DNA of 64,000 nt from Urechis unicinctus (Eukaryota > Annelida > Polychaeta > Xenopneusta > Urechidae), in contig CM067356.1 of assembly GCA_034190875.2 (NCBI GenBank), positions 24,066,218-24,130,217 on the forward strand, written 5' to 3'. Both the position numbers and the translations under genes were made by a program. Under the pieces are notes generated by a model that had not been told where the DNA came from, made no database searches, and saw nothing but the letters and a program-made list of their open reading frames with translations. Within the stretch, counting starts at the first letter, position 1. Each line of letters opens with the position of its first letter. Shown piece by piece: positions 1-12,639 of the stretch.

Positions 1-3000
1 TAGCTTCAATCTAACCGCATATCGTTTTTGGCTCCCGTATTTAGCTGGCTTGTGCCCGAGTCTTTGTGGGAGGTCATGCGGCTCATAATGGGCAGATCAG
101 AGTCGGCCTACAAGCAGGAACCATCTCTCCTCCTTTCACTTAAATCTAAACGGCATTCTTTCGGACCTTTCGTCGTACCTTTAGAACATTCAATGAAGAA
201 AACATAAGACTCCTTTTGGCCTACTAGTGCGTTGTCTTGTTGATTCATCCCTGAGCAACTTCATCTGCATCTTTAAGCACAACAATCAGTTATCTTCTTT
301 GTTTCAAATTGGGAAAACGAAATTAGCTCTAAATGAGTCAGGTGATTGTAACGTTGTCTTTTTACATTGTATAGTATAGTTAGATACATACAGAAACAGA
401 ATACTCATTACGCCCATAATGTTTCCTCTGCAGCAGACGGAAGAACGAAAAAAAGTATCTCTTCGTCCCTATGCTGACCCAAGGTGCATAGCGGAGTCTA
501 TTTGCTATCACTCGCCATGCTCATGGCACGTCCCAGAAGAGGGAGAAATTTACAAACTACTTTCAGAACGAATATCATGCAATCCTGTCCACATTCACAT
601 CAACCTTCAATAAAACCAAATCCGGTCACTTACGGATAGGATATAAGATGCCATTGCCTGGAAGTGTGTTTTTATATACAGATATTACGTGCATATTTAG
701 CTTATTTGCATATATCTCACGAGAGAATAACTGTTATAATTATCGTAACAATCATCGACTCATGCACATGCAATTAAATTTCAATGATTTAATGGTAAAA
801 TATTTGGGATTGAAACGCCATCGTGACTAGCTAAGGTGTTTACTTGGTGATTACTAATATGTGCATGTGAAGTACCTCAATCCAGCCTAGGCGAAGCCAT
901 ATTTTGTTGTTGTTGCTATTGTTGTTGATGCTATTGCTATTCTAAGGTCTGGCAGGATTTTCCGTACAAACTGAACCTTATATCACATTATATGAGAGAG
1001 GAAGCAGTATATCTAAGTTGATTCTTAACCAGATCCTTGTAATGAACAGACTACTCTAACTGAAAGAGATGGCAAGGAGTCCGTTTATACGCCATAAGAC
1101 TGGTGCCTTACTAAACTGGTAAATTGCTACACGGAGGTTACGCAGTCTAATAATTGGTGATTTATAAGGCGACAAAAGGGTAGAATCAGTTTACCCAGAG
1201 GTCTCTCTGGAATGAGATTGGCTTGATAAATTGACAATAGATGTTCCTGCTCCGTTGGGAGTGCACGTTAACACATGCAAATGTTTCAAAATATTCTTGA
1301 CTGTGGCACGTTGTATATAAATCATGCATCATAGAATAAGCGAAGGTCAGAGTGTCGGGAAAGACGAATGTAAGGCAGGTGTTTCAGGCCAACTATATTT
1401 TTGAAATGGAGCATAATAGAAACGATGTTATAATCAAATAAGGTTTCTTTTATATGGATACGGATGTCATGTGATACGTAGGATAATAAATAATTAACAA
1501 ATGCCGCTGTGTGTTCAGCTACAGTAAATCATGTTTTAATTGGAAACTGATGCTTGCTTAAATAATGAAGTAAAAGTATTGTACCGTATAAGTATAACGG
1601 TTACAACATATCGTTGTATGAGTCACGCCTCATATAAATCGTGCAAATTGAAATATTATTTCCTGTACGTAAAACACGACATCATCAAATAGTATATTAT
1701 GAACTACGGAATCTTGAGTCCCGTTTCATTATACCCCACCCCATCTCAGAGATGAATGCAACACATTTAGCTGTGTTTGTTTTATGTTTGCACATCGGCG
1801 AAGAATCTCTTCCCATGAGTTGCAATTGCGTGACATCCGTGCGTGTTTGCATAACACGGCACAATATCACACATAGTACCTTGAGTTGGATATAAAGATG
1901 AACGTACAACGTACAACAAGTGGCCAAAACTTCTTATCTTAGTGGTCCTATATCACATATCGAATGATGTTTCGTACAACGCAAGCATATATCAAGCGGT
2001 ATTTCAAGTAAGCATTGTATCCACCCCATTAAGATTTTTGTAGACATGGCTCTGGAGACATTCGCGTGGCTGATTAGTTACTAGATGGTGACAAAATTAT
2101 CATGTGAATGGCAACTTAAATCGCTCAAGGCTATTGATGATCACCAGCTAGAGGAATCTTCAAAAATGTGCAAACAATAGTAGAAGCTTGAAGTGGGCAA
2201 TGAGTAACCATAGACATAGAGCCATCTAGTAGACCAAGGAAGCAAACCACTACATTAGTATTCATGATAATTACAAATACATCATGATCAAGCTGTCTTT
2301 CCTTAGACATCGACTCCCCACTGTAATGATTTCAGCCGAGCCAGTTTGTGTAACTGTTTAGCACAGTACTTTTAGGTAGTAAACACCGGTTTATATTGAT
2401 CAAACGATTGTTCTGACAGGCAGTATAATACTGTGGCCTTATCTGGCAATGAGCTTTACAGGGTTCCAAAATAAAGTGTCCAAACAGGGTTACGAGGCAT
2501 GCTACAAGAAGCGAGTAATTTTCGACCCAAGTCCAACAAATTTATCTACGTTTGAAACACGTGTCAGCAATTCATACATGCAACAATCAGCGTACTTTCC
2601 TTGTCAGGCTGCACACAACTGGGTAAAAATGATAAGCTCTGTCACAGGCTAAAGTCGCAAAATGCAGGATGGTTTTGCAAAACTGCAGTTGATCCATTAC
2701 TCAGTATAATGGACCAATTCCTTTATTCCGCGTGGTTTTAGGCTTTGATCGATCTCAAAGCTTATTGCTATTGCTTGGTGGTTCGTTCATTATTTAACAA
2801 AATGTTCATGGTAATTTTATATAGCTGTTGATAAACCAAGATATTTTGCCCAGGTCCATTTATTTGAGTTCCAGTAACATATGTAGATAAAACATCCAAA
2901 GCTAAATTATTCAATATATTTCGCAAGCTCGGCCACATTTGTATTAACCAAATCTAATACAAATACATGACCAGTGATGACTGGCAAAAACGTGGCTATT

Positions 3001-6000
3001 GTCAGTTTCTTCATAGGGCAAGCTATTGTAGCATTTCAGAGGTAGGGTATATTTGCGGACAATCACCGTCATGTAGCCGCTGCTATTACCAATTTGTTTT
3101 GCTATTGCAGGATAGTTTTTAAAGCTGTATACATTTACCAGATATCTGCAAACAATATTCCCTAGTTCTACCTCAATAGACTCAATATCAGCGATTTTCT
3201 GGTTGTTGGTTGCATTTCTGACCAAAGCAGCGTTTACATTGCATAAAGGAGTCAAATGTAAGATACAATTGCAGATTTAAAACGATATGAAATTATTTAC
3301 TCGCATGCAAAAGATATCGCTATAATTCGCATCATTTCCAATTTTAACATTCACTTAGCATACAAAAAAAACATAATCACATTGCGTTTACCACTTTGGA
3401 ATCCTCGTTTTCTGTGCTCTTGGCGAAAGTTGTAATGAGAGATATTGCACGCGAGTACATCTGTACGGACAAACGCATTTAGCGTATACCATTTAATGTC
3501 AACGGATGTCGCTTGTATACACAGAGAAATAATTTATAGACTTTGGCAAGGCGTTTATGTCACATACATCAGACTCCACCACCTTAATTTGGTGAAGACA
3601 ACAACGTCTAAAGCTTAACCTTGATGAAATGCGAATTGTAGGCTTACTTCTCCGTCCTCGGCAAACCGCTCTTTGACCAAAAGGCGCATTCGTCCCTACC
3701 GTGCATATATCCATGTTAGATATGACTATGTTTCAGCAAAGCACGGGTAACAGAACATCGTTGGCTATCAGTAAATTTATTATAATCGTCGTTGTGTTTC
3801 TCTCTCCCGTAGTATTTCCGGATGTTTAATTTATGTGTAATATCGTCAAGTCACAAAATAGACTGAATATAGAAAAATGCAGACCTTAACAGATTCATCT
3901 TGGAATCGCCTTCCTGATGTGGACTAGGGAAGCATTCGATATTTGTACTTAGGCGTGTACCGAAAATAAGTTGCCACACCGAGTTAGAATTAAAACTTCT
4001 TTCCCTTTCATAGGTTATATGTGTCAAGGCATTTCTCCTATGTACACCCTTCAAGGTCACACATCCGAATGAATATTCAGAATAACAGCCTGAAATCGTA
4101 CTTGCCATATGCATCTTCGAGGAAACTGATCATTGCAGCGTAGGTGACAAACACTAAATTGTATGTAACGCTACCAATTATGCTTAGGTTTACTGCCTAT
4201 CCATTCACTAATCCAATTTATATGCATAAATTATTATTAAGTTACTATTTTGCTCAGAGGCACGACAAATGCATAAACAACATGGCTCATTAGTGCGGTG
4301 TAATCCTTTGTCGTGACATAAAGCTGGTGACTTGCTTCAGTAACAGCAATCATATACCTCATATAGATAACATGGTTGATAGAGCACGGCAATAACGTCT
4401 ACTCTGTTGAAGTACCAAGTAAGCCCGACAACAAAACAACTATACAAATAGTCAGTTCGGTCAGAAAACAGCCCAGGCGGCGTCGTTTTCAGGCATTAAT
4501 TGGTCCATCATCTATAACGGAGATGTCTACTTTATCCCTGATGTGTAAAGTGGATACGATGTTTAACTTCTGTTTATGCCATTAGCTTTATTGATTGCAA
4601 CGGATTCATGTTGTCTGTCGCCCCCGATATCTTTACTTGACTACCACACCAAACCCGACAGTTACAAGATGAAACCTTGACAAAATACCTACATGTACAA
4701 ACAAAAACCACATCAGATCAATAAGCAACGACAAGTTTATCTGGTGGTCAGATGTACAATATCACGTTGGTTATTCTAGTCATTGCTTTGAGTGGGAACT
4801 ATCGGGCAAATCTCGTTTTGGAGGCCATCTATAAAGTCAATTTGTATTGCTTGGCGTCCATCTAATTGATTTATTATATCGTATGGTGGTGTTAAATTAA
4901 TTGCTTGGAATGACATGTGTAGTCATCATATACGATCTATGTCTCAAAAGAGTTATATATCGACGTTAGTCCGTTTAGCACAATACTCAAACGTGGCATG
5001 GTTCATACTGATATGGTCGATATCTGCTACGCCGCTGAGGTACCAGCCATTTCAGGCTGCATAATATTGCCAGTAAGATAACGCCCTATGGCTGTTTCTA
5101 TCAAGACGGAATGTTATCTTTCGAGCAAGCAGTATATATCGTTATTTATGTCGCAGAAAAGACCACATCATACACGAAGTAACTGCGTGAACATATTCGA
5201 CAGATGGTTACCCCTTGAAATAGCCATGCTGCCCTTTTTACCTATCTATAGGCATTCATTTCGCGCAGAATTAATTAACTGTCGGTTACCTTTGACGCTA
5301 TTTTGTTTTGCTAAAACAATCCTAGAATTGTTTTTGTGGTCACTGGTCCTACATTTGACCTTACGAATTTATCACGTCATCTCATATAATCATGGAAACG
5401 TTAGATATGGAATCCGAGGCAGTACACATGAATATAATAATACAGAACAGTAAAGTCAACGCCATCATTCTTGAAAAAGCATCTAGGGGACTGAATTGCT
5501 ATTTACCCGCACTTAATGTCCAGCAAGTAAATAGAAAAATCAATGTGCACCGACCAAGGTATCACGAATGCTAGGCCAAGATATAAATTATCAATCATTC
5601 TTATTATGCATCAGCAATAGTTCCACGCATCCAATGTGATCCACTGGATCTCACAAAATCATCAAGTAATTTAATCAGTTAATCGTCCTTGAGCAGACCA
5701 GGTTGGCCAGGAGTGTGACAACGTTAGGCGCATTGAAGTTGCTGATAATCGACGCGCTTTGCTGCTAATGTAATTCAAACAGTAAACATCCGTATAAACG
5801 GGGATAATGTTAAGCTGATACATTCAGTTCAAGTGAATCAATGTTTCATTTACCGTTTAAATGTAAGATCTTTTGGATGTTCTCGTTCACAATAACACAC
5901 CACATATCCTCATAACAGCCAGTTTGAGTTCTTTAGATCATTCCATTTCATCATTGATATCACTGTTCTGTCCTTTTAGTGAATCCACGGGCTCCGTTTC

Positions 6001-7563
6001 AACTGCAATTTGTGTCATACAATCATATGTTGCACTTCAACTGATGGTTATTTTCTGGTTGCTTTGCTAATGCCAAGAATAGTTTGGCGCAGATACCCCA
6101 AGTAATATGCGATGGGCTACATTAAGTAGGTCATTCTATTACCGACGCATAAATTTAATTGATGGATCGTATATGGAGTCAGCGATATTTGCATAGCATC
6201 TGGTGGCATATATTTGATAAAAGCTTTAACGTCTGAATATATTACCTGATGCGCACCATTTTACTTATCCTGTAATACTTTCATGGAATGCTTCTGTTGC
6301 TGAAGGTTGTGGTAGAGATCTTATCAGAAGGTGCAAGGACAGGAACAAGCAACACTTAATGTCGGGGGCTAATGCAAAATGAATGATGGCGTTCATTAGC
6401 TACCACACAAGGCGGTAAACAGGTCCTTGTCCTGGCCTACAAGAAAGGATTATACGATTCAATAAACTAGCACCCGTTCCTCCGACACCAGGATGAGACT
6501 CCTTTATTATCCAGCAAGCTCGGTTGATTGGAATAAAACGCGCGCTCGATTTTGTGGTGTAGCTGCTGAATAGTTCATTGCAAATTCTTATGAATCATGT
6601 ATTCTTGTCTTCTGTCGTAAAATTGAATGCGAAAAAGATCCGATTTAAGCAAAGGAGCCAAATGCCAAAAGACTTTGCCAAATACGCAAAATCATTGGTT
6701 GCAGGCTTTCTACTCCGACAAACCAGATAGAATTTTATTTATTTTTCTGACGGTCTTAATGGAATAAAGCTCTTCGTTTACATGCTAATATTTTAAGGAT
6801 AAAACAATATTCTTTTCAATTGTGCTAGTGTTATAGAGTAATTATTCATTCCCGGATGTACATTGTCATGTGCAAGAGAACGCCTGATGCGTTATGCCAT
6901 CATAACGCACCTTAGTGCAGGTTGCACCAAGAGAACGTCTGCCAAATCTCGCTCTTTTTCCCATGATGGAATAGTGAATTGGCACTGATATGAACGCTTT
7001 GGTTGGGCGTACTCGTAAGCCAAGCGCCAGAGGTGATGTTGGTCATTTGATCAACGTAAATATTAAGTTCTGTTTTAGAGAAGATTTATCCATACTGATT
7101 CGAAATGTATTTGAGTCCCTATTTATTGATTATATCGTGTGATATGGCCCCATTATTGCACCATTAGCTAGTGTCAACTCTTTTGTGAGAAAATGGTGAA
7201 TATTATGGATACTTATCAATAGTGAGAATATGGAATATGTTATCCTTTTAGTCATTAACTTCTTCAGGTATCGATTTCATGTTAAAACCGGAAAAGCAAG
7301 GTATCTGCTGTTGTGACAATTCCAAGGATGGTTGCATGCGCTTTTGTCAATCGTACGTCATTTGTCGAGTGTTTGATAAATATACACAAACCATATCCAT
7401 TGAACCTAAACAGTGAACAATTTAGGACAGAGGCAGATTAATTTATATGCTCGTCGAAGTAATTGCTCACCTGGGTATGTACTTGCCTACATTTAAAGTG
7501 TCTCATTAGTACATATTTCGTGCACAAGGAATAGACACGGTTGCAATCACTATAGCATATCAA
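1..7563. other. Non-coding stretch, copy 1, upstream of Polinton-like element
   Basis: I see no convincing gene. The short open frames here are not preserved as frames in the copy-2 counterpart (39,121-46,670), where indels break them. The stretch holds a short TTG-type trinucleotide run near 903-945. About 910 bp (5,637-6,548) and 6,918-7,563 have no counterpart in copy 2. Confidence 0.6.
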
Positions 7564-7680
7564 GTATATAAAAGGCCGGTTCTCGTTCCGATTTGTTATC
7601 TAACACCCCACAACCCTTCCATGCGAATAGGATTCATTTGTCGCTGCTAAAACATCCACAGCCCCCTATAGAACCCCACA
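7564..7680 (+). repeat. Left terminal inverted repeat of Polinton-like element
   Basis: Read forward, this matches the reverse complement of 14,165-14,306. The outer block shares TAAAAGGCCGGTTCTCG (7,569-7,585), then ATTTGTT and a TAACA-CCCAC block. The inner block 7,642-7,677 pairs with 14,172-14,207 at 30 of 36 positions by eye, including ACATCCACAGCCCCCTA. The left arm has lost short pieces relative to the right. A TATATAAAAGG string in the outer arm resembles a TATA box. Confidence 0.82.
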
Positions 7681-7721
7681 GCTTCCTATAGCACCCCACA
7701 TCCCATTATGTAGGTTACGCA

Positions 7722-7975
7722 AAGCATGGCAAGATAGATCTGGTCGGGGTACTCCCGAAGCCTGACTTCATACCACACGACCTGGGCATGGCCATTGCCA
7801 ACAAAGACATGCTAATTAAACACGGGAGTCTCCCAGGTGATATACTGAAGCAAGTTGAGTTGGTAATATGACCTCGATAGCAACGCCAGGGACATGCCGA
7901 GCATACTTTCCAGGATGTCAACGACGCTACGCGTGAGTACTTCCTGGTCACAGGCAAATCCACCAACCTACTGGA
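7722..7975 (+). pseudogene. Unrecognised coding remnant inside Polinton-like element
   Basis: The forward frame starting at the GCA at 7,720 stays open for about 45 codons, with a protein-like composition (for example KIDLVGVLPKPDFIPHDLGM), and then meets a TGA near 7,869. A later fragment resumes in another frame near 7,920 (NDATREYFLVTGKS) before a stop at about 7,979. The composition and position next to the integrase suggest a former element gene on the plus strand. I cannot assign it. No counterpart exists in copy 2, where this part is deleted. Confidence 0.35.
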
Positions 7976-8129
7976 GCCTTAGCTCCAACCTTCAGACTTG
8001 TATGTGCCCTCATATGACTAAAATGGGATTGAGGTGACATTTATTATCCTGGAAATGGCTGTGACTGGCCAGGCCGCCTATAGGCTAGCTAAGTAGGTTT
8101 TGGCCATGGCACGTCCTGAGCATTGAGCG

Positions 8130-8515
8130 TTGACTTTTTTTACACCCAAGGGCTATTGGAAGTGTTTAACAGCCATCAAGAACCTTGCAGCAGCCGCGAG
8201 GGTTTCTGAGGACGTTGCTTGGGGTTGGCTTATAAAGCAAGCAATTTGGCAGATTTACATGCCAATCTCTAAACACATTCCTTGGCCAAAATTTGATGAG
8301 TCGGCGCCAAATGAGGCTCACCAAGAATGCCCTCACAGTAGCGGACGTAGCCTCACGCTACAAAGCGGCCTAGCAATTGACTACCAAAAAAGCAAAGGAA
8401 GTTGCTAGTGCATTTGATATACAAAAGAGAACAACTGCATTGGCCTCAACCGCTTAAGGTCGACCCGGGACGAGAGTTCACCCTATTGATCCTCAGGCCA
8501 TAAAGCTGATGCCCC
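8130..8515 (+). pseudogene. Polinton-type integrase (rve/DDE family) remnant
   Basis: The frame opening around 8,130 reads FFTPKGYWKCLTAIKNLAAA, followed by an N-terminal zinc-binding-like region segment (WLIKQAIWQIYMP) and PKFDESAPNEAHQ. This is the recognisable N-terminal to core transition of Polinton integrases. Directly after NEAHQ part of the core is missing and the frame shifts. In the next frame TVADVASRYKAA is followed by an in-frame TAG, then LTTKKAKEVASAF, and in a third frame VDPGREF. That last string carries the conserved aspartate context of the core. The family normally runs to about 300-400 residues with a C-terminal chromodomain-like part, which is not seen here. At least one deletion, one stop and two frame changes make it non-functional. 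It lies tail to tail with the polymerase remnant and is wholly deleted from copy 2. Confidence 0.82.
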
Positions 8516-8553
8516 TCACTTCATTACACATTCATCCCGTGCCTGAACTGCTT

Positions 8554-10910
8554 TTAATAAATCATGGCCTCCGTGTATAGCTTGTGTCCTAGTTGTTTTT
8601 TTATCACTGTCTTTTGTACTCCTTTTGCTTTTGTAATCTCTCCCTCGTCGGATTGTAGAATGGAATACACCTTAAGCCGTAGCCCTACGTATTTCTTGAT
8701 TGGTACCCCGGCACACCCATCCTTCATTACCCAAGACCTTTTATTAACATTACAGTACAGTATGCGATCTTCCGTATATTTTCTTGTATCAAAGTGTCGG
8801 TCGTCCTTCTGCGTATCTGCATACACATCCTTTGTCAATAATGAGTCTGTGTCTGAATGCAGAAGCCGTAGGCCATCACCATACTTGCTTTTCATTCTAT
8901 TACAGTAGAAATCGTAAATCATGCGCTTGGAGAGATCAAGTATGCGCATACCAATGTATACTAGCCTGTCTAGGACTAGCCTGCTGTTGTGCATGTGCAG
9001 GGCTGCAATATCATCGTCAAATACTTTATGTCTTGCATCGGCAGGACTGGCCACCAACCTGCATATTTCCTCCTCTTAGAACGGAATGCGCAAGCTGGTC
9101 ATTGACCCGCTTTCTGAGATTCTCCAGAGTTGTTCACCAACTTGTATAGGTCTTTCTCAAAGATCCGTATTCATTCTGATGTTTAGCTCCATCCATGGGC
9201 TCCGGCCAATGAGAGAGCTCTGTGAATCTCTGTAAGCCTCATCCCGAGAGATAAGTAGAGCTTTAGGTTCCTGTAGTGGACCATGTATTTGCGTAGGTTG
9301 GGTAGCAATTTCTCAACCCCAGAGGGGGTTCCCACTAGTCTGACAACCATTCTCTGTGTACCGCCGTCCTTTTAGGGACCAGAGGGTACTCATTGTGCGC
9401 AGCGCGCAGCTCCTCCGAGTATCCCATGTCTACCTCAAGTATGTAGCCTGTTTCTGCATCATCGGGATATGATTGTTTAATATTTTGCAGGGCGTTTGCC
9501 GCAACTAGCTTGTCAAGCGATGCCAAGAGGAACTGAGCACTGTCAATGAAGCGTAACTGTCTTAGGGACAGTAAGATATACATATCCATGTTGTTTGGAG
9601 GCAGTTGATTTAGCCTTCCACCTTGCTGATGGTCTGCATCAAGAGCTTAGAGTCATAGACTTGTAGGTTGTGGAAGACAACTGGTATAGTTGCTGATACA
9701 GGGCTCAATCACAACTTTGTATGCAATGCATGCATTGTGGGATTGTTCACTGTTCTTTCCTGTTATCTGACAGTGGTCGCAAGTCACGTTGACCATTTGC
9801 ATTTACCAGCGGCTTGCTGCATATATGACATTGAGTTGCTCCTCGGTGGGTTCGTCTGTCCTACGGGGTCATCTACGTGGAAGTAAGCTGGGATATCTGC
9901 TTCGATTTTGCACTCCTCCTGCTGAAGGGCCTGCAGGAATTTTCCGGCAGCATCCTGTCCTCTGTACACTACCCACTACAGGATGGTTTGTATGGTCATC
10001 ACACCTCAGCACTACATACCCATAGCCGCAGCTCTCATGTTGCTCCATCTTCTGAGTGTTGCTCTTAGTCGGGCCCAGTGCAGGGCCTGCAAGTTTGACT
10101 GTGAATGCCTCAAAGTGGGCGTTGATAATGTAGAGGGCCAGAAGCTGCTTGTGTCATGTTTGAAGGGAGAACTTGATTTTCCCCTCATTTGATTATTTGG
10201 CATCTCAATCCGATCTAGGTTGTTTTTCTTCTCGACCTTGTCAATCTGGGATATCGGCGTGGGGGTATTGATACATGTAGGCTGCCTTGGTCGTTTTAGT
10301 ATGACGTTTGTTCTGTATGAATTGTTTATTTGTTCAAAGCAAACTGAATAGACCACCAAATACAATTATGGTCTTTATTTTTAACATTTATTATTGTTTT
10401 CGTTTTGGCAGTTATTTTATGAGACACCTCTGAGTGGCTGGTGGCGAGATATATCTAGCCAACGAGTTTTACCTTCTTCAAATACCCAGCCGAATCCTCT
10501 CTGCGTCCAATTTTCAAAACGTTCTTAGATATCAACACCACGCCTGTCTTGATAATCTCATCAGGAGTTAGAATTGACTCGAAGTGCAAGCTGGAACTCT
10601 ATTCATTTCAGCTGTTTAATTTCAAAGTCAATTTTGGTATGCATCAGCATATTCTTGAAGAACGCATGTGTGTCCTTGCTGAGGGGGTAACCCTCAGGGG
10701 CACCTGGTAGTATTTATTGGCCCCTCTGTTGCCCATACTTTCAATAGTCTAGTGGATCCGATGCCATACTTTTTTTTCGCGGCACCAAAAGAGATTTTCC
10801 CCTTGTCTGCACCGAGGGTTTGCACTACTTCTTCGGAGAGGTATTCTGCGGATGGCATAGTTTTGGTACCCAAGACTATAGACCAAATGGTCCTCCCAAC
10901 CACGACCACT
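8554..10910 (-). pseudogene. Protein-primed family B DNA polymerase (Polinton pPolB) remnant
   Basis: Reading the minus strand from 10,910 down: a helix-turn-helix-like stretch (GAAKKKYGIGSTRLLKVW, 10,694-10,909); an N-terminal motif TIINVKNKDHNCIWW (10,329-10,397); a zinc-motif remnant DHCQITGKN near 9,770; an exonuclease-region motif FHNLQVYDSKLLM near 9,650; the FIDSAQFLLASLDKLV and YILEVDMGYSEEL blocks (9,335-9,589); FEKDLYKLVNNS near 9,160; and the palm motif HSDTDSLL, whose DTD lies near 8,845-8,853, followed by KKYVGLRLKVYS and KAKGVQK. The order fits the Polinton polymerase. Stops, frameshifts and deletions separate the blocks, so no full frame survives. Its 3' end faces the integrase remnant. 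The longest uninterrupted piece is 167 codons (8,554-9,057). Confidence 0.88.
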
Positions 10911-11063
10911 CACGCCCATCCAGTCTCCCCAACCCAGCCCACCCTGTATAGTGCAATACTAGGTTACAACAATGGTATAGTATTGTTGTAATATTGTTGT
11001 AGCCATCCGCAGAATACCTCTCCGAAGAAGTAGTCCAAAACACATGTACAGACAAGGGGAAAA
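10795..11063. repeat. Inverted repeat pair of about 62 bp inside the polymerase 5' region
   Basis: 10,795-10,856 and 11,002-11,063 are reverse complements over about 62 nt with a few mismatches. Both contain the CCATCCGCAGAATACCTCTC block. The arms flank about 145 bp that includes a small repeat of TTGTTGTA-type sequence. The first arm is coding sequence of the polymerase remnant on the minus strand. The second arm carries a diverged version on the plus strand and runs into the charged ORF downstream. Copy 2 keeps only the first arm. Confidence 0.8.
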
Positions 11064-11123
11064 GCAAGCTCTATGGAATTCTCCAAGAGTAGCAATCCAA
11101 ATGACCTTCACCAGCCAACCAAG

Positions 11124-11150
11124 CCCCCCCCCCCCCCCACACACACACAC
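11124..11150. repeat. Poly-C followed by (AC)n microsatellite
   Basis: About 15 consecutive C residues (11,124-11,138) run straight into six AC units. It lies within the Polinton-like element and has no counterpart in copy 2. Confidence 0.9.
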
Positions 11151-11286
11151 CACCAAGAGTCTACCAGAAGCAATCTCGATGGGGTGCTGGCCCTCCCACC
11201 GAAGTCTACTTGAATGGATTTCGAAAGTAGCCCCACCCAAAAAATACTACCATTCCACACCGCGCAACCATATGGCATCCCTAGTG

Positions 11287-11611
11287 TATACGATTTCTAC
11301 TATAAAATGCGAAATATAGAGAAAAAGGCGGATGATATAGAAAAAAGGTAGACACTATTGCAACAGAAATGGAATCTGTAGAGGAGGAAATAGGCGACAT
11401 TTTGTCGGCTCTGGAAGACGACATAGAAAAGGTTGGAACCAAAGCGACTTTAGCGTCGTTTTCGACAAGATTACAAATGGTAATCCGTAGGATTTTCAGC
11501 AAAAGTAAGCTGGTAAGTCTGGAAAATTACAAAAAACCACATTGGACCCTGGCCTGGGCTAGCTGGGCGGGACCGTTTCTACATGGAATAGGAGACAGGG
11601 CAGGCAAATAG
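11287..11611 (+). pseudogene. Charged, possibly coiled-coil ORF remnant in Polinton-like element
   Basis: An ATG at 11,369 opens an 80-codon frame beginning MESVEEEIGDILSALEDDIE. It is rich in Glu, Asp, Lys and Leu with heptad-like spacing over the first 50 residues, so a short coiled coil is plausible. Its last 25 codons run into the repeat region. Upstream, 11,310-11,345 in another frame also reads as charged helix (MRNIEKKADDIEKR) before a stop, which suggests a longer gene broken by a frameshift. I do not recognise the product. Copy 2 has lost this region. Confidence 0.35.
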
Positions 11612-12450
11612 ATCGCTTGGGGCAGACCAAATAAACCATTTGGAGAGGCTTTGTAGGCTATAGGGCCAAAAAAAAGATATCTAAGGGCAGAACAAAGAAA
11701 CCATTGGGAGTGGATTTGTAGGCTATAGGACAGACCAAAGAAACCATTGGGAGAGGTTTTGTAGGCTACAGGTTGGACTAGGTTTTGTAGGCTATATGAC
11801 AAACAAATAGATCGCTTGGTTCGATTTGTGGTTCCAGTAGAAAAGTAGCACCAACTCTGGGTAGCCGTAGCAGGAGTTTGCGCCTTTGTTGGCTGTAGGG
11901 TAGACCAATAAATCGCTTAGTGTATACCAATAGATCGCTTGCTTGGTGTTGACCAGTTGATAGGGCAGACCAATGTATCGCATGCTTGTTGTAGACCAAT
12001 GGATGGGGCAGACCAATGTATCGCATGCTTGTTATAGACCAATGGATAGGGCAGACCAATGTATCGCATGCTTGTTGTAGACCAATGGATAGGGCAGACC
12101 AATGTATCGCATGCTTGTTGTAGACCAATGGATAGGGCAGACCAATGTATCGCATGCTTGTTGTAGACCAATGGATAAGGCAGACCAATGTATCGCATGC
12201 TTGTTGTAGACCAATGGATAGGGCAGACCAATGTATCGCATGCTTGTTGTAGACCAATGGATAGAGCAGACCAATGTATCGCATGCTTGTTGTAGACCAA
12301 TTGATAGGACAGACCAATGTATCGCTAGCAAATAGATCGCTTCGGGCGTACCAGAGAAACCATTGGGAGAGGCTTTGTAGGCTATAGGGCATGCAAATAG
12401 ATTTCTTGGAGCAAACCAAAGAAACCATTGGAATGGAGGCTAGAAAGAAC
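11600..12450. repeat. Degenerate tandem-repeat region built from a GGCTTTGTAGGCTATAGG-type motif
   Basis: Motifs reading GGCTTTGTAGGCTATAGG, AATAGATCGCTTGG and AGAAACCATTGGGAG recur at irregular spacing from 11,600 to 12,450 and enclose the regular 43-bp array. The same motifs recur at 48,040-48,620 in copy 2 in a different arrangement. Long open frames on the minus strand here (up to 267 codons) are repeat artefacts. Confidence 0.85.
11941..12330. repeat. 43-bp minisatellite, about nine units
   Basis: The string CATGCTTGTTGTAGACCAAT recurs every 43 bp: 11,981, 12,024, 12,067, 12,110 and onward to about 12,300. Units are nearly identical, with single-base variants such as GGATGGGG and GATAAGG. 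Each unit is two related half-units built on AGACCAATG. The period is not a multiple of three, so the array shifts frame at each unit. Copy 2 has only two to three diverged units (48,361-48,475). Confidence 0.93.
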
Positions 12451-12639
12451 ACATGATGGGAGGCTTGTTGGTTCGAATAGGCAAAAACCACGTAGCCGAA
12501 AACAGGGTAGCCATTGTATCTTTGTGGGCTCCAGGGCAGACTAGCCTTTCTGGGAGGGAGAAGAAGACCATTGCAGGCCATATCGAGCGGAGTTTAGAGA
12601 GTGGCGGTGTGCCAGTGGGTCGTTCCTTTTGTTTTTATA

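Noticed and set aside
7540..7563. Target-site duplication of the Polinton-like element
   Set aside because: Flanks just outside the two terminal repeats (TATCAA side and CAATCG side) do not match convincingly, so no duplication is called.
8564..9149. Plus-strand frames of 114 and 121 codons
   Set aside because: Shadows of the minus-strand polymerase remnant, which carries the recognisable motifs.
11941..12330. Possible CRISPR array
   Set aside because: The units follow each other with no unique spacers and the context is a eukaryotic transposon; it is a minisatellite.
11778..12581. 267-codon minus-strand open frame with repeated IHWS/PLVY-like blocks
   Set aside because: It is generated by the 43-bp repeat, whose period is not a multiple of three, so all three frames stay open. 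No conservation as protein in copy 2.
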